Source of the DNA: Planctomycetota bacterium
Lineage (GTDB): Bacteria; Planctomycetota; PUPC01; DSUN01
Direction: 5' to 3'
Length of the DNA: 6,519 bases
Assembly (NCBI GenBank): GCA_016872875.1
Contig: VGYW01000458.1
Location: 1 to 6,519, forward strand
Part shown: positions 1 through 5,317 of the stretch, piece after piece
Layout of the letters: each line of letters starts with the position of its first letter
Position numbering within the stretch: the stretch's first letter is position 1
Position numbers and translations under genes: made by a program
The notes under the pieces: generated by a model
What the model was told of the DNA's origin: nothing
What the model saw: the letters and a program-made list of their open reading frames with translations, nothing else
Databases searched by the model: none

Positions 1-1736
1 TGGCCTTCGAGCCGTGGGAGCTGGTGATCGTCTTCTCGATGGGGGTGCTGGCCGCGTGCTTTCCGTCGCTGGGCATCGTGGGGTTCCTGCTGAGCTACAT
101 TTCGGCGCCCTTCTACTACGCCTCGCCGGAGAACTTCTGGGCTGAGTGGATGAGCCGCACGATGCCGCGCTGGCTCGCCCCAAGCGACACCGGGCTGGCG
201 GTGCAGTGGCTCTTCAACGGGATGCCGCGCGGGGAGGAGATTCCGTGGCAGGCGTGGGCGACGCCGCTCGTCTGGTGGAGCCTCCTCATCGCGGCGCTCA
301 CCCTCTGCTCCTTCTGCACGATGGTGCTCCTGAGGCGGCAGTGGGTGGACCACGAGCGGCTCGCCTTTCCGCTCGCCGAGCTGCCGATGGTGCTGATGGA
401 GGAACGCCGCGGCTCCATCTGGCCGGCGCTCGCACACAGGCCGCTCTTCTGGTTCGGCTTCGGGATTCCTTTCTTCGTCATCTGCTGGAACATGATCGCC
501 TACTTCCGGCTGGACTTCCCCACGATCCCCTTCCAGACCTGGGCGTGGGTCCAGTTCGGCCCCAAGTTCCCCTACATCCTCTGCAAGGCCAACTTCTTCG
601 TCATGGGCTTCGCCTACTTCACGCCGCTGAACATCCTGTTCAGCGTATGGTTCTTCTGGATCTTCTTCGTCATCGAGGCGGGGTTCTTCAACACGGTCGG
701 GCTGGACATCGGGAAGCCGGATAACTGGGGCTGCCCCTACAGCGAGGCCTGCGGCTGGCAGAACTGGGGCGGGTTCCTGGTGCTGGTGTTCCTCGGCTTC
801 TGGATGGCTCGCGGGCACCTTGTGGGCGTGGCGCGGCGCGTCCTGGGCCTCAAGGGGGGCGCGGACGACTCCCGCGAGGTCATCCGCTACCGCACCGCGG
901 TGCTCGGGCTCCTCATCGGCGGCGTCGTGGTCTTCGCCTGGTATCTCAAGGCGGGCATGTCGTTCCGCGTCGCCGCCTTCTTCGTCCCGACAGGCTTCAT
1001 CATCTACGTCGGCGTGACACGCCTTGTGGCGCAGACGGGCCTCATCTACCTCTGGAGCCCCATCACGCCGCAGGCCGCCACGTTCTACACCCTCGGCTAC
1101 GACACGATGACCTCGGTTGACCGCCTGATGGTGGGCATGGGCTACTGCGTGAACTGCAACAACGAGCGGCTGATCCCCTACAGTGCGGCCCACAACGTGC
1201 GGATGGCGGCGCTCGAGCCGAAGGCCCACCGCGGCTTCCTCCTGATGATGGCCCTGGCGGCGGTCATCTCGATGGCCGTGGGCGTGGCCTACACCCTCTA
1301 CCTGGCCTACGAGCGCGGAGCGCACAATTTTGATGCATTCGAGTGGTCCCGCGGCCACGAATGGATTTTCGGCCACGTGGCGAACAAGGAGCTGAACCCC
1401 GCGCCCCGCGACTGGAACCGCCTGGCCTTCATGGGCGTGGGAGCGGTCGCGACCGCGGTGGTTGCCCTGCTCCAATACCGCTATGCCTGGTGGCCGATAC
1501 ACCCCGCGGGCATGGCCATCAGTGCGGGCGAGACCGCGGGCTACCTCTCCTTCTCCGTCTTTCTCACCTGGATCATCAAGTCGCTCATCCTCAAGCTGGG
1601 CGGCATCCAGGCCTACCAGCGTTGGCGGAGCTTCTTCGTCGGCATCATGGTCGGCTACGTCGCTGGCCTGGGAGCCTCCTTCCTTGTGGACTGCATCTGG
1701 TTTCCCGGCGACGGGCACAAGATTCACGTCTGGTGA
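1..1736 (+). CDS. DUF6785/DUF6784-family polytopic membrane protein, 5' end outside window
   Basis: This is the C-terminal 577 codons or so of a large integral membrane protein of unknown biochemical function. The frame is open from nt 3 with no stop, and the residues before the GTG at 24 (AFEPWEL) fit the conserved block that precedes the PSLG segment in this family, so the GTG is probably internal and some tens of codons lie upstream. Numbering from that GTG, about eleven hydrophobic segments are visible (near 3-28, 83-103, 141-160, 193-222, 247-262, 290-308, 316-336, 403-428, 467-485, 505-525, 534-556). Family-like blocks are RRQWVDHERLAFPLAELP (104-121), HPAGMAIS (493-500) in the DUF6784 part, and TWIIKSLILKLGG (515-527). 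The family is common in Planctomycetota-like genomes and looks transporter-like (oligopeptide-transporter-like topology), but the substrate is unknown. The gene ends 88 nt before the ATPase gene. Family call firm; role inferred. Confidence 0.82.
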   Translation, partial: AFEPWELVIVFSMGVLAACFPSLGIVGFLLSYISAPFYYASPENFWAEWMSRTMPRWLAPSDTGLAVQWLFNGMPRGEEIPWQAWATPLVWWSLLIAALTLCSFCTMVLLRRQWVDHERLAFPLAELPMVLMEERRGSIWPALAHRPLFWFGFGIPFFVICWNMIAYFRLDFPTIPFQTWAWVQFGPKFPYILCKANFFVMGFAYFTPLNILFSVWFFWIFFVIEAGFFNTVGLDIGKPDNWGCPYSEACGWQNWGGFLVLVFLGFWMARGHLVGVARRVLGLKGGADDSREVIRYRTAVLGLLIGGVVVFAWYLKAGMSFRVAAFFVPTGFIIYVGVTRLVAQTGLIYLWSPITPQAATFYTLGYDTMTSVDRLMVGMGYCVNCNNERLIPYSAAHNVRMAALEPKAHRGFLLMMALAAVISMAVGVAYTLYLAYERGAHNFDAFEWSRGHEWIFGHVANKELNPAPRDWNRLAFMGVGAVATAVVALLQYRYAWWPIHPAGMAISAGETAGYLSFSVFLTWIIKSLILKLGGIQAYQRWRSFFVGIMVGYVAGLGASFLVDCIWFPGDGHKIHVW

Positions 1737-1742
1737 CGGCGC

Positions 1743-1771
1743 TTGACAAACATGGGGCAGTTTGGCAAGAT
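1743..1771 (+). promoter_or_regulatory. Candidate sigma-70 promoter for the ATPase-GH4 pair
   Basis: A perfect -35 hexamer TTGACA (1743-1748) is followed after 17 nt by CAAGAT (1766-1771), which matches TATAAT at only three positions. It lies 7 nt beyond the membrane-protein stop and 53 nt before the ATPase ATG. The strong -35 and ideal spacing support it; the weak -10 leaves it unproven. If real, the ATPase and GH4 genes need not depend on read-through from the upstream gene. Confidence 0.38.
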
Positions 1772-1772
1772 G

Positions 1773-1790
1773 TGAGCAGCATGATGCTCA
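1773..1790. promoter_or_regulatory. 18-bp near-perfect palindrome, possible operator
   Basis: The sequence TGAGCAGCATGATGCTCA equals its own reverse complement at 16 of 18 positions, with perfect TGAGCA/TGCTCA outer arms. It begins 1 nt after the candidate -10 hexamer, so it would cover the transcription start. That is a usual place for a dimeric repressor to bind. The cognate regulator is not in the window. It could also be a minor hairpin in the leader. Confidence 0.35.
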
Positions 1791-1824
1791 TATCTGGACC
1801 AGTGACGTAAGCTGAGGAATCACA

Positions 1825-3273
1825 ATGGGTAGAGGCGGGACGCATTTGCCGGAGGTGGCCAGTCTCTTGGCGTCTTACAATCCCTGGTGGCGGGAGCCAA
1901 AGGGGGAGTGGCGCAGGTTTCTACCCACCTTCGAGCGACCGATTCTGGCTTCTCTACAGGAGGACCTCAGGCTCCTGCCTCAAATGGTATCGCTCACGGG
2001 GCCGCACCGCGTGGGGAAGTCGACCCTCCTCCTCCAGCTTGTCACCCACCTGCTCGACGACGAAGGGGTTCCCCCCCAGAGGATCCTTTACTTCTCGCTG
2101 GACGACCCCGCCTTGTTCGTGTCTCCTGTTCTCCAGTCGAGCATCTTCGACCTGCTGGTCGAGCATCAGGGCTTGACGCGATCGCCAGAGGCGCCGGCGC
2201 ACTACTTCCTTCTCGACGAGATTCAGCGGCTGCCGAGATGGGAGCTGTTTCTCAAGAAACACTACGACCTCCACTACCCGATCCGCTTCGTTGTCTCAGT
2301 CTCGGCTTCGCCGCCCATATTCCGCAAGAGCCGCGAGAGCTTGCTCGGACGGATCAAGGACCGCCATCTCCTCCCCTTTTCCTTCCGGGAGTTCTGCCTT
2401 TACCGCCTGCGCGATGACGCCTCGTTCGGGCAACTCCTGCGTCAGCTTCCCCCGCTCCGCCCGGCCCTGCTCGCAGGGGAACCCGGTGCGGCCATGGAGT
2501 CCTTACAGGCCGTGGACGAGGCCCTGGCACCCTACCATGGGCGAATCAACGACTGTGTGTGCGAGTATTGGCGAGAGGGCGGCTTCCCCGAAGTGTGGCG
2601 GATGCCGGACGTGGTGCGGAAGCAGGAGTACCTCTGGGACAGCCTGGTGCGGAGGGTAATCCATGGGGACCTGGCAGAGGTCACAGGCTTGCGCAAGCCC
2701 GAGAACGTGATGCGCTTCTTCCTGTACCTGCTGACACACCCTGGCACGGAGGTCAACACGGCCCGCATCGCTCGGGATGCGGGCGTAACCCGGCAAGTTG
2801 TGGAGGACAACTTCCGCCTGCTCGAGTTGACGGACCTGGTGCGGCGCATGCACAAGTTCACCGCTAGCCCTCTCAGGGTCCGCCTCGGCAACGTCAAGTG
2901 CTACGTAGTGGACATGGCGCTCCGCAACGCGGTCATGAAGACCTGGCACATGTCCACCGCGGACGACGCCCTCCTTAGCCTCTACGCGGAGAATGCCGTT
3001 GCCAACCATCTGATGGCGTGGACTGAGGCCATCGAGGTGGCCTTCTATCGCCAGAAGGACCGCGAGGTGGACTTCGTCGTAAGCTGCGGCGGCAACCGGC
3101 ACCTGCCGGTCGAGGTGAAGCACCGACGCGTCGGCGGCGCCACGGAGGGAATGGAGTTGTTCATGAAAAAGTATGGTGCCCCGCTCGGCGTTGTGGTCAC
3201 GCGGGAGCTTGCTCCCCATCTTGATGGGCGGGTCATCCACGTCCCTCTGCGCCATTTCCTCTTGGCGACATGA
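1825..3273 (+). CDS. AAA-type ATPase with C-terminal DUF4143 domain
   Basis: This 482-residue ATP-binding protein belongs to the widespread AAA_14/DUF4143 group, whose cellular role is unsettled. Walker A is GPHRVGKST (59-67), Walker B is YFLLDEI (127-133, acidic pair D131/E132), and GRIKDR (175-180) precedes the LLPFSFREF block (182-190) typical of the family. The FVVSVSAS stretch (155-162) occupies the sensor position that more often reads TGSSS. A winged-helix-like segment lies at about 297-345. The C-terminal DUF4143 part carries a PD-(D/E)XK-like set: E389, D416 in REVDFVV, and E430/K432 in LPVEVK; whether it cleaves DNA is unknown. The ATG at 1825 has the Shine-Dalgarno GAGGA (1814-1818) 6 nt upstream. 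Its stop overlaps an ATG at 3270 and the GH4 gene starts 20 nt later, so co-transcription is likely. Such ATPases are patchily distributed, which would fit recent acquisition. Confidence 0.88.
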   Translation: MGRGGTHLPEVASLLASYNPWWREPKGEWRRFLPTFERPILASLQEDLRLLPQMVSLTGPHRVGKSTLLLQLVTHLLDDEGVPPQRILYFSLDDPALFVSPVLQSSIFDLLVEHQGLTRSPEAPAHYFLLDEIQRLPRWELFLKKHYDLHYPIRFVVSVSASPPIFRKSRESLLGRIKDRHLLPFSFREFCLYRLRDDASFGQLLRQLPPLRPALLAGEPGAAMESLQAVDEALAPYHGRINDCVCEYWREGGFPEVWRMPDVVRKQEYLWDSLVRRVIHGDLAEVTGLRKPENVMRFFLYLLTHPGTEVNTARIARDAGVTRQVVEDNFRLLELTDLVRRMHKFTASPLRVRLGNVKCYVVDMALRNAVMKTWHMSTADDALLSLYAENAVANHLMAWTEAIEVAFYRQKDREVDFVVSCGGNRHLPVEVKHRRVGGATEGMELFMKKYGAPLGVVVTRELAPHLDGRVIHVPLRHFLLAT

Positions 3274-3275
3274 CG

Positions 3276-3285
3276 AAGGAAGGAG
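3276..3285 (+). promoter_or_regulatory. Ribosome binding site that sets the GH4 start at 3294
   Basis: The purine run AAGGAAGGAG ends 8 nt before the ATG at 3294. The alternative in-frame ATG at 3270 overlaps the ATPase stop (ATGA) and has no comparable site in front of it. It would add eight residues (MTKEGDSL) that do not fit the usual start of the Rossmann fold, whereas MANVVIIGAGS from 3294 does. Confidence 0.7.
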
Positions 3286-3293
3286 ACTCTTTG

Positions 3294-4592
3294 ATGGCAA
3301 ACGTCGTGATCATTGGAGCGGGGAGCGGGTTCGGGCGCAGGCTGAGCCTGGACATCCTGGCGCACGAGGCGTTGCGGACGGGGAGCATCGCACTCGTGGA
3401 CATCAACGAGGAGAGCGCGCGAAACGTGGCCGAGTGGGTGAAGGCGCTCGTTCGACAACTCGGGGCGCCCGTGAAGGTGAAGTGGAGCACGGACCGCCGC
3501 AAGGTGCTTGCGGGGGCCGACTACGTGGTCGTGGCCATCGCCGTGGGCGGGCGAGCCTATGCCGGCTCGCCCTACTACGAAGAGGTCATGGTCCCCGCCG
3601 AGTACGGCGTTGACCAGTCGGTGGCCGACACGGTGGGCGTGGGCGGGGTCTTCCGCACGCTCCGCACCGCGCCCGAGATGCTCCGCATCTGCGCCGACGT
3701 TGAGGAGCTCTGCCCAAACGCACTCCTCATCAACTACACGAACCCGATGGCCATGCTCTGCTGGGCGATGAACGAGGCCACCAAGGTCAGCACCGTCGGC
3801 CTCTGCCACAGCGTCCAGGGCACCACCCACCAGCTCGCCAACTACATCGGGAAGCCGCTCGACGAACTGAGCTTCTGGGTCGCAGGCATCAACCACATGG
3901 CCTGGGTGCTCCGCTTCGAGTGGAAAGGGGAGGACGCCTACCCGCTGCTGCGCGAGGCCGCGGCCAAGCCCGAGATCGCCGCCAAAGACCCCGTCCGCTT
4001 CGAGGTCTTCCGCCAATTCGGCTGCTTCGTCACCGAGTCGTCCACCCACATGTCCGAATACGTCCCCTACTTCCGCAAGCGGCCCGAGCTCTACGAGAAG
4101 TTCGGCCTCAAGAAGCGCCAGGTGGCAAAAGAGGCCCCCGCGTCGCGGTGGGACTGGCAGGACCCCGAGTTCATCGCCCAGGTGAAAGGCGAGAAGCCGA
4201 TCGAGGTCAAGGCATCCCACGAATACGCCTCGGGCATCATGAACGGGATCGAGACGGGGGTGCCCTTCCGCTTCAATGGCAACGTGACGAACGACGGGAT
4301 CATCACCAATCTGCCGCCCGCCTGCGTGGTGGAGGTGCCCTGCTTCGCCGACCGCGAGGGGGTTCACGCCTGCGCCATCGGCGAGCTGCCCACGCAACTC
4401 GCCGCGCTCAACGCCGCAAACGTCGCCGTCCAGGACCTCGCGGTGCAGGCCGTGCTCGACGCCGACCGCGAGAAGGCTGTCCACGCCTGCATGCTCGACC
4501 CGCTCACGGCGGCGGTCTGCTCGCTCGCCGAAATCCGCGAGATGTGCAACCGCCTCTTCGAGGCCGAGAAGCACCTGATGCCCTGGAAGTGA
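3294..4592 (+). CDS. GH4 family glycosidase, probably alpha-galactosidase-like
   Basis: This is a 432-residue, predicted cytoplasmic glycoside hydrolase of family 4, which cleaves glycosides by an NAD-dependent oxidation-elimination mechanism with a divalent metal. The N-terminal Rossmann motif VVIIGAGSGFGRR (4-16) binds NAD, and INYTNP (146-151) is a family hallmark. Metal ligands are expected at C171 in GLCHSVQGT (169-177) and H201 in GINHMAW (198-204). Y256 in HMSEYVPYFRK is the likely catalytic tyrosine region. From memory of GH4 subgroup signatures, CHSV marks alpha-galactosidases of the MelA type; alpha-galacturonidase-like enzymes remain possible, and 6-phospho-glycosidases are unlikely because they carry CDMP or CNxP. 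Length is near that of E. coli MelA (about 450). No signal peptide is seen, so its substrate must be imported. The start at 3294 was chosen over 3270 for its ribosome binding site. Family is certain; substrate is inferred. Confidence 0.9.
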   Translation: MANVVIIGAGSGFGRRLSLDILAHEALRTGSIALVDINEESARNVAEWVKALVRQLGAPVKVKWSTDRRKVLAGADYVVVAIAVGGRAYAGSPYYEEVMVPAEYGVDQSVADTVGVGGVFRTLRTAPEMLRICADVEELCPNALLINYTNPMAMLCWAMNEATKVSTVGLCHSVQGTTHQLANYIGKPLDELSFWVAGINHMAWVLRFEWKGEDAYPLLREAAAKPEIAAKDPVRFEVFRQFGCFVTESSTHMSEYVPYFRKRPELYEKFGLKKRQVAKEAPASRWDWQDPEFIAQVKGEKPIEVKASHEYASGIMNGIETGVPFRFNGNVTNDGIITNLPPACVVEVPCFADREGVHACAIGELPTQLAALNAANVAVQDLAVQAVLDADREKAVHACMLDPLTAAVCSLAEIREMCNRLFEAEKHLMPWK

Positions 4593-4678
4593 GTGCCCCC
4601 GGAAGGCGCCCACCGATGCGCAAAGGGGCAGCCAGGGGAGGGTGCGAGCCGGGATTGTGGGTGGGCGAGTCTTCTCTG

Positions 4679-4693
4679 GAGCCTGAAAGGCTC
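4679..4693. repeat. Short hairpin GAGCCT-GAA-AGGCTC
   Basis: A perfect 6-bp stem with a 3-nt loop. It resembles a shortened copy of the AGCCCTGAAAGGGC arm found 60 bp downstream, so it may be a degenerate solo member of the same family. The preceding 4593-4678, right after the GH4 stop, shows no gene and no convincing terminator; a 6-bp TGCCCC/GGGGCA inverted repeat (4594-4599 with 4625-4630) is too weak to call. Confidence 0.5.
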
Positions 4694-4698
4694 ACATG

Positions 4699-4837
4699 GC
4701 AAAGCCCAGGGCAACGCCCTGGGAACGTGGGCGCCGCGGGCTCAGCCCTGAAAGGGCGGCATAGCGGCACTCTATCTCGCCCTTTCAGGGCTTGCCCGTA
4801 GGTGCGCCTGGACCCAGGGCGTTGCCCTGATCTTTGC
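4699..4837. repeat. Palindromic unit 1 with 25-bp terminal inverted repeats
   Basis: The ends 4699-4723 and 4813-4837 are inverted copies with 23 of 25 positions matching. Each end contains a palindrome: 8-bp arms CCCAGGGC/GCCCTGGG around AAC at 4705-4723, and CAGGGC/GCCCTG around GTT at 4815-4829. GTT is the reverse complement of AAC, so both ends carry the same loop. The right palindrome is shorter because CC is replaced by AT in its outer arm. Confidence 0.8.
4744..4792. repeat. Central hairpin of unit 1 (15-bp perfect stem)
   Basis: The arm AGCCCTGAAAGGGCG at 4744-4758 pairs perfectly with 4778-4792. The 19-nt interior adds a 4-bp ATAG/CTAT stem (4761-4764 with 4772-4775) around a 7-nt loop, so almost the whole 49 nt can fold. 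No T-run follows, so it does not look like a canonical intrinsic terminator, although it could stabilise or end the GH4 transcript. Confidence 0.8.
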
Positions 4838-4863
4838 CCACATCTTCTGGGGGCTGGGGTTTA

Positions 4864-4879
4864 GCCCCCGAATGGGGGC
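4864..4879. repeat. Spacer hairpin GCCCCC-GAAT-GGGGGC
   Basis: A perfect 6-bp GC stem with a 4-nt loop in the spacer between units 1 and 2. A hairpin of the same stem and loop size with different bases occupies the equivalent spacer on the other side, at 5053-5068. Confidence 0.7.
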
Positions 4880-4884
4880 GTTTG

Positions 4885-5047
4885 AGCCGTAGCCCAGGGC
4901 GACCGAAGGGAGCCCTGGGAAAAGGCCCCGCCAGCGTAGAGCCCCCGAAGTGGGGCGGTTCAATGGGCGTGAAACGCCCCCTTCGGGGGCTTGGATGGGG
5001 GGGACGCGGGATCCCAGGGCTCCCTTCGGTCGCCCTGGGCTACGGCT
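4885..5047. repeat. Palindromic unit 2 with 36-bp perfect terminal inverted repeats
   Basis: Segment 4885-4920 is the exact reverse complement of 5012-5047 over all 36 bases. Each arm contains CCCAGGGC and GCCCTGGG (4893-4900/4912-4919 and 5013-5020/5032-5039) separated by an 11-nt loop, GACCGAAGGGA on the left and its reverse complement on the right. With the internal hairpin at 4940-4991, most of the 163 bp could form one branched stem or cruciform. This is the best-preserved unit. Confidence 0.88.
4940..4991. repeat. Central hairpin of unit 2
   Basis: AGCCCCCGAAG (4940-4950) pairs with CTTCGGGGGCT (4981-4991), then GGGGCG (4952-4957) pairs with CGCCCC (4975-4980) after a one-base bulge, then TTCA pairs with TGAA (4959-4962 with 4970-4973) around a 7-nt loop. 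A competing smaller hairpin, GCCCCC-TTC-GGGGGC, lies at 4976-4990. The element has the position and layout of the unit 1 and unit 3 central hairpins but different bases in the paired positions. Confidence 0.75.
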
Positions 5048-5052
5048 GGGTC

Positions 5053-5068
5053 GCCCGCGTCGGCGGGC
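5053..5068. repeat. Spacer hairpin GCCCGC-GTCG-GCGGGC
   Basis: A perfect 6-bp GC stem with a 4-nt loop between units 2 and 3. It is the counterpart of the 4864-4879 hairpin on the opposite side of the array centre; both follow a GCTGGG tract. Confidence 0.7.
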
Positions 5069-5087
5069 TACAAGGCCCCGAGATGTG

Positions 5088-5246
5088 GGCAAAGATCAGG
5101 GCGAAGCCCTGGGAAAAGGGGCCATTTGCGGGACAGCCCTGAAGGGGCGTACTATGTCTTCCGGGCCGCGCATCCCGCCACCGATGGCTAGTACGCCCCT
5201 ACAGGGCTGATCTGGCCGCTCACCCGTCCCAGGGCTTCGCCCTGGG
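5088..5246. repeat. Palindromic unit 3 with 18-bp terminal inverted repeats
   Basis: The left palindrome CAGGGC-GAA-GCCCTG (5097-5111) and the right palindrome CCCAGGGC-TTC-GCCCTGGG (5228-5246) are inverted copies, giving an 18-bp perfect terminal repeat (5097-5114 with 5227-5244). The left end shares GGCAAAG with the left end of unit 1 (4698-4704 and 5088-5094). It also shares the 15-base AGCCCTGGGAAAAGG with unit 2 (4911-4925 and 5105-5119) in direct orientation, so the three units are related. Confidence 0.8.
5135..5208. repeat. Central hairpin of unit 3 (20-bp arms, one mismatch)
   Basis: AGCCCTGAAGGGGCGTACTA at 5135-5154 pairs with 5189-5208 at 19 of 20 positions; the single mismatch is at 5142/5201. 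The 34-nt interior is unpaired at this level of inspection. The arm begins like that of unit 1 (AGCCCTGAA) and then diverges. Confidence 0.8.
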
Positions 5247-5258
5247 CTGCTATAGCAC

Positions 5259-5280
5259 GCTCCATTCCGAGCTTCGGAGC
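5259..5280. other. Small alternative hairpins in the leader of the methyltransferase gene
   Basis: GCTCC (5259-5263) can pair with GGAGC (5276-5280), or TCCGA (5266-5270) with TCGGA (5274-5278); the two overlap and exclude each other. Just upstream is the perfect 10-bp palindrome TGCTATAGCA (5248-5257), abutting the end of unit 3. No convincing -35/-10 pair was found, so the promoter of the downstream gene is not identified. Confidence 0.3.
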
Positions 5281-5317
5281 CGAGGAACAACTCCAAAACT
5301 GGGGGCCACACTCCGTC

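Larger units (their letters stand above)
4813..5113. repeat. 33-bp inverted repeat bracketing unit 2
   Basis: Segment 4813-4845 (right end of unit 1 plus flank) is the reverse complement of 5081-5113 (flank plus left end of unit 3), with 31 of 33 positions matching. The only differences fall in the 3-nt palindrome loop. The match runs beyond the palindrome into the flank GATCTTTGCCCACATCT, so it reflects copied sequence and not only shared palindrome structure. Confidence 0.85.
4699..5246. repeat. Array of three composite palindromic units filling the intergenic region
   Basis: This stretch holds three consecutive units (4699-4837, 4885-5047, 5088-5246). Each is bounded by inverted copies of a CCCAGGGC-loop-GCCCTGGG palindrome and carries a long hairpin in its centre. 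Spacers of 47 and about 40 bp separate the units, and each spacer contains a GC hairpin. Small palindrome centres fall near 4714, 4822, 4906, 5026, 5104 and 5237, and long hairpin centres near 4768, 4965 and 5171, giving near mirror symmetry. Open frames here on both strands look spurious because the same peptides appear on both strands. No transposase is encoded. The layout resembles REPIN or BIME clusters, but family membership cannot be established from one locus. Confidence 0.85.

Noticed and set aside
24..26. GTG at 24 as the true start of the membrane protein
   Set aside because: The frame is open to the window edge and the upstream residues fit the family block, so the real start is most likely outside the window.
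3270..3293. GH4 start at the ATG overlapping the ATPase stop
   Set aside because: The ATG at 3294 has the strong AAGGAAGGAG site at correct spacing and begins directly with the Rossmann strand.
3045..4613. Very long open frame (522 codons) on the minus strand opposite the GH4 gene and the end of the ATPase gene
   Set aside because: It is the antisense shadow of GC-rich codons. The translation is rich in H, G, R, A, V and D without domain motifs, whereas the plus strand encodes two clearly recognisable proteins.
4744..4792. Rho-independent terminator of the GH4 gene
   Set aside because: The stem is strong but is followed by TGCCCGTAGG with no T-run, it lies 150 bp past the stop, and it belongs to a repeated element.
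4772..5142. Open frames of about 100 codons on both strands through the palindrome array
   Set aside because: Both strands yield near-identical peptides (for example SPGRPKGALG and GLPSVALGYG), which is what a long inverted repeat produces. There is no ribosome binding site or family resemblance.
4699..5246. CRISPR array
   Set aside because: Repeats are inverted palindromes of variable spacing and the spacers are themselves repeated. There are no constant direct repeats with unique spacers and no cas genes.
4699..5246. Insertion sequence or tRNA/attachment-site cluster
   Set aside because: No transposase or integrase frame, no target-site duplication that could be identified, and no tRNA cloverleaf was seen.
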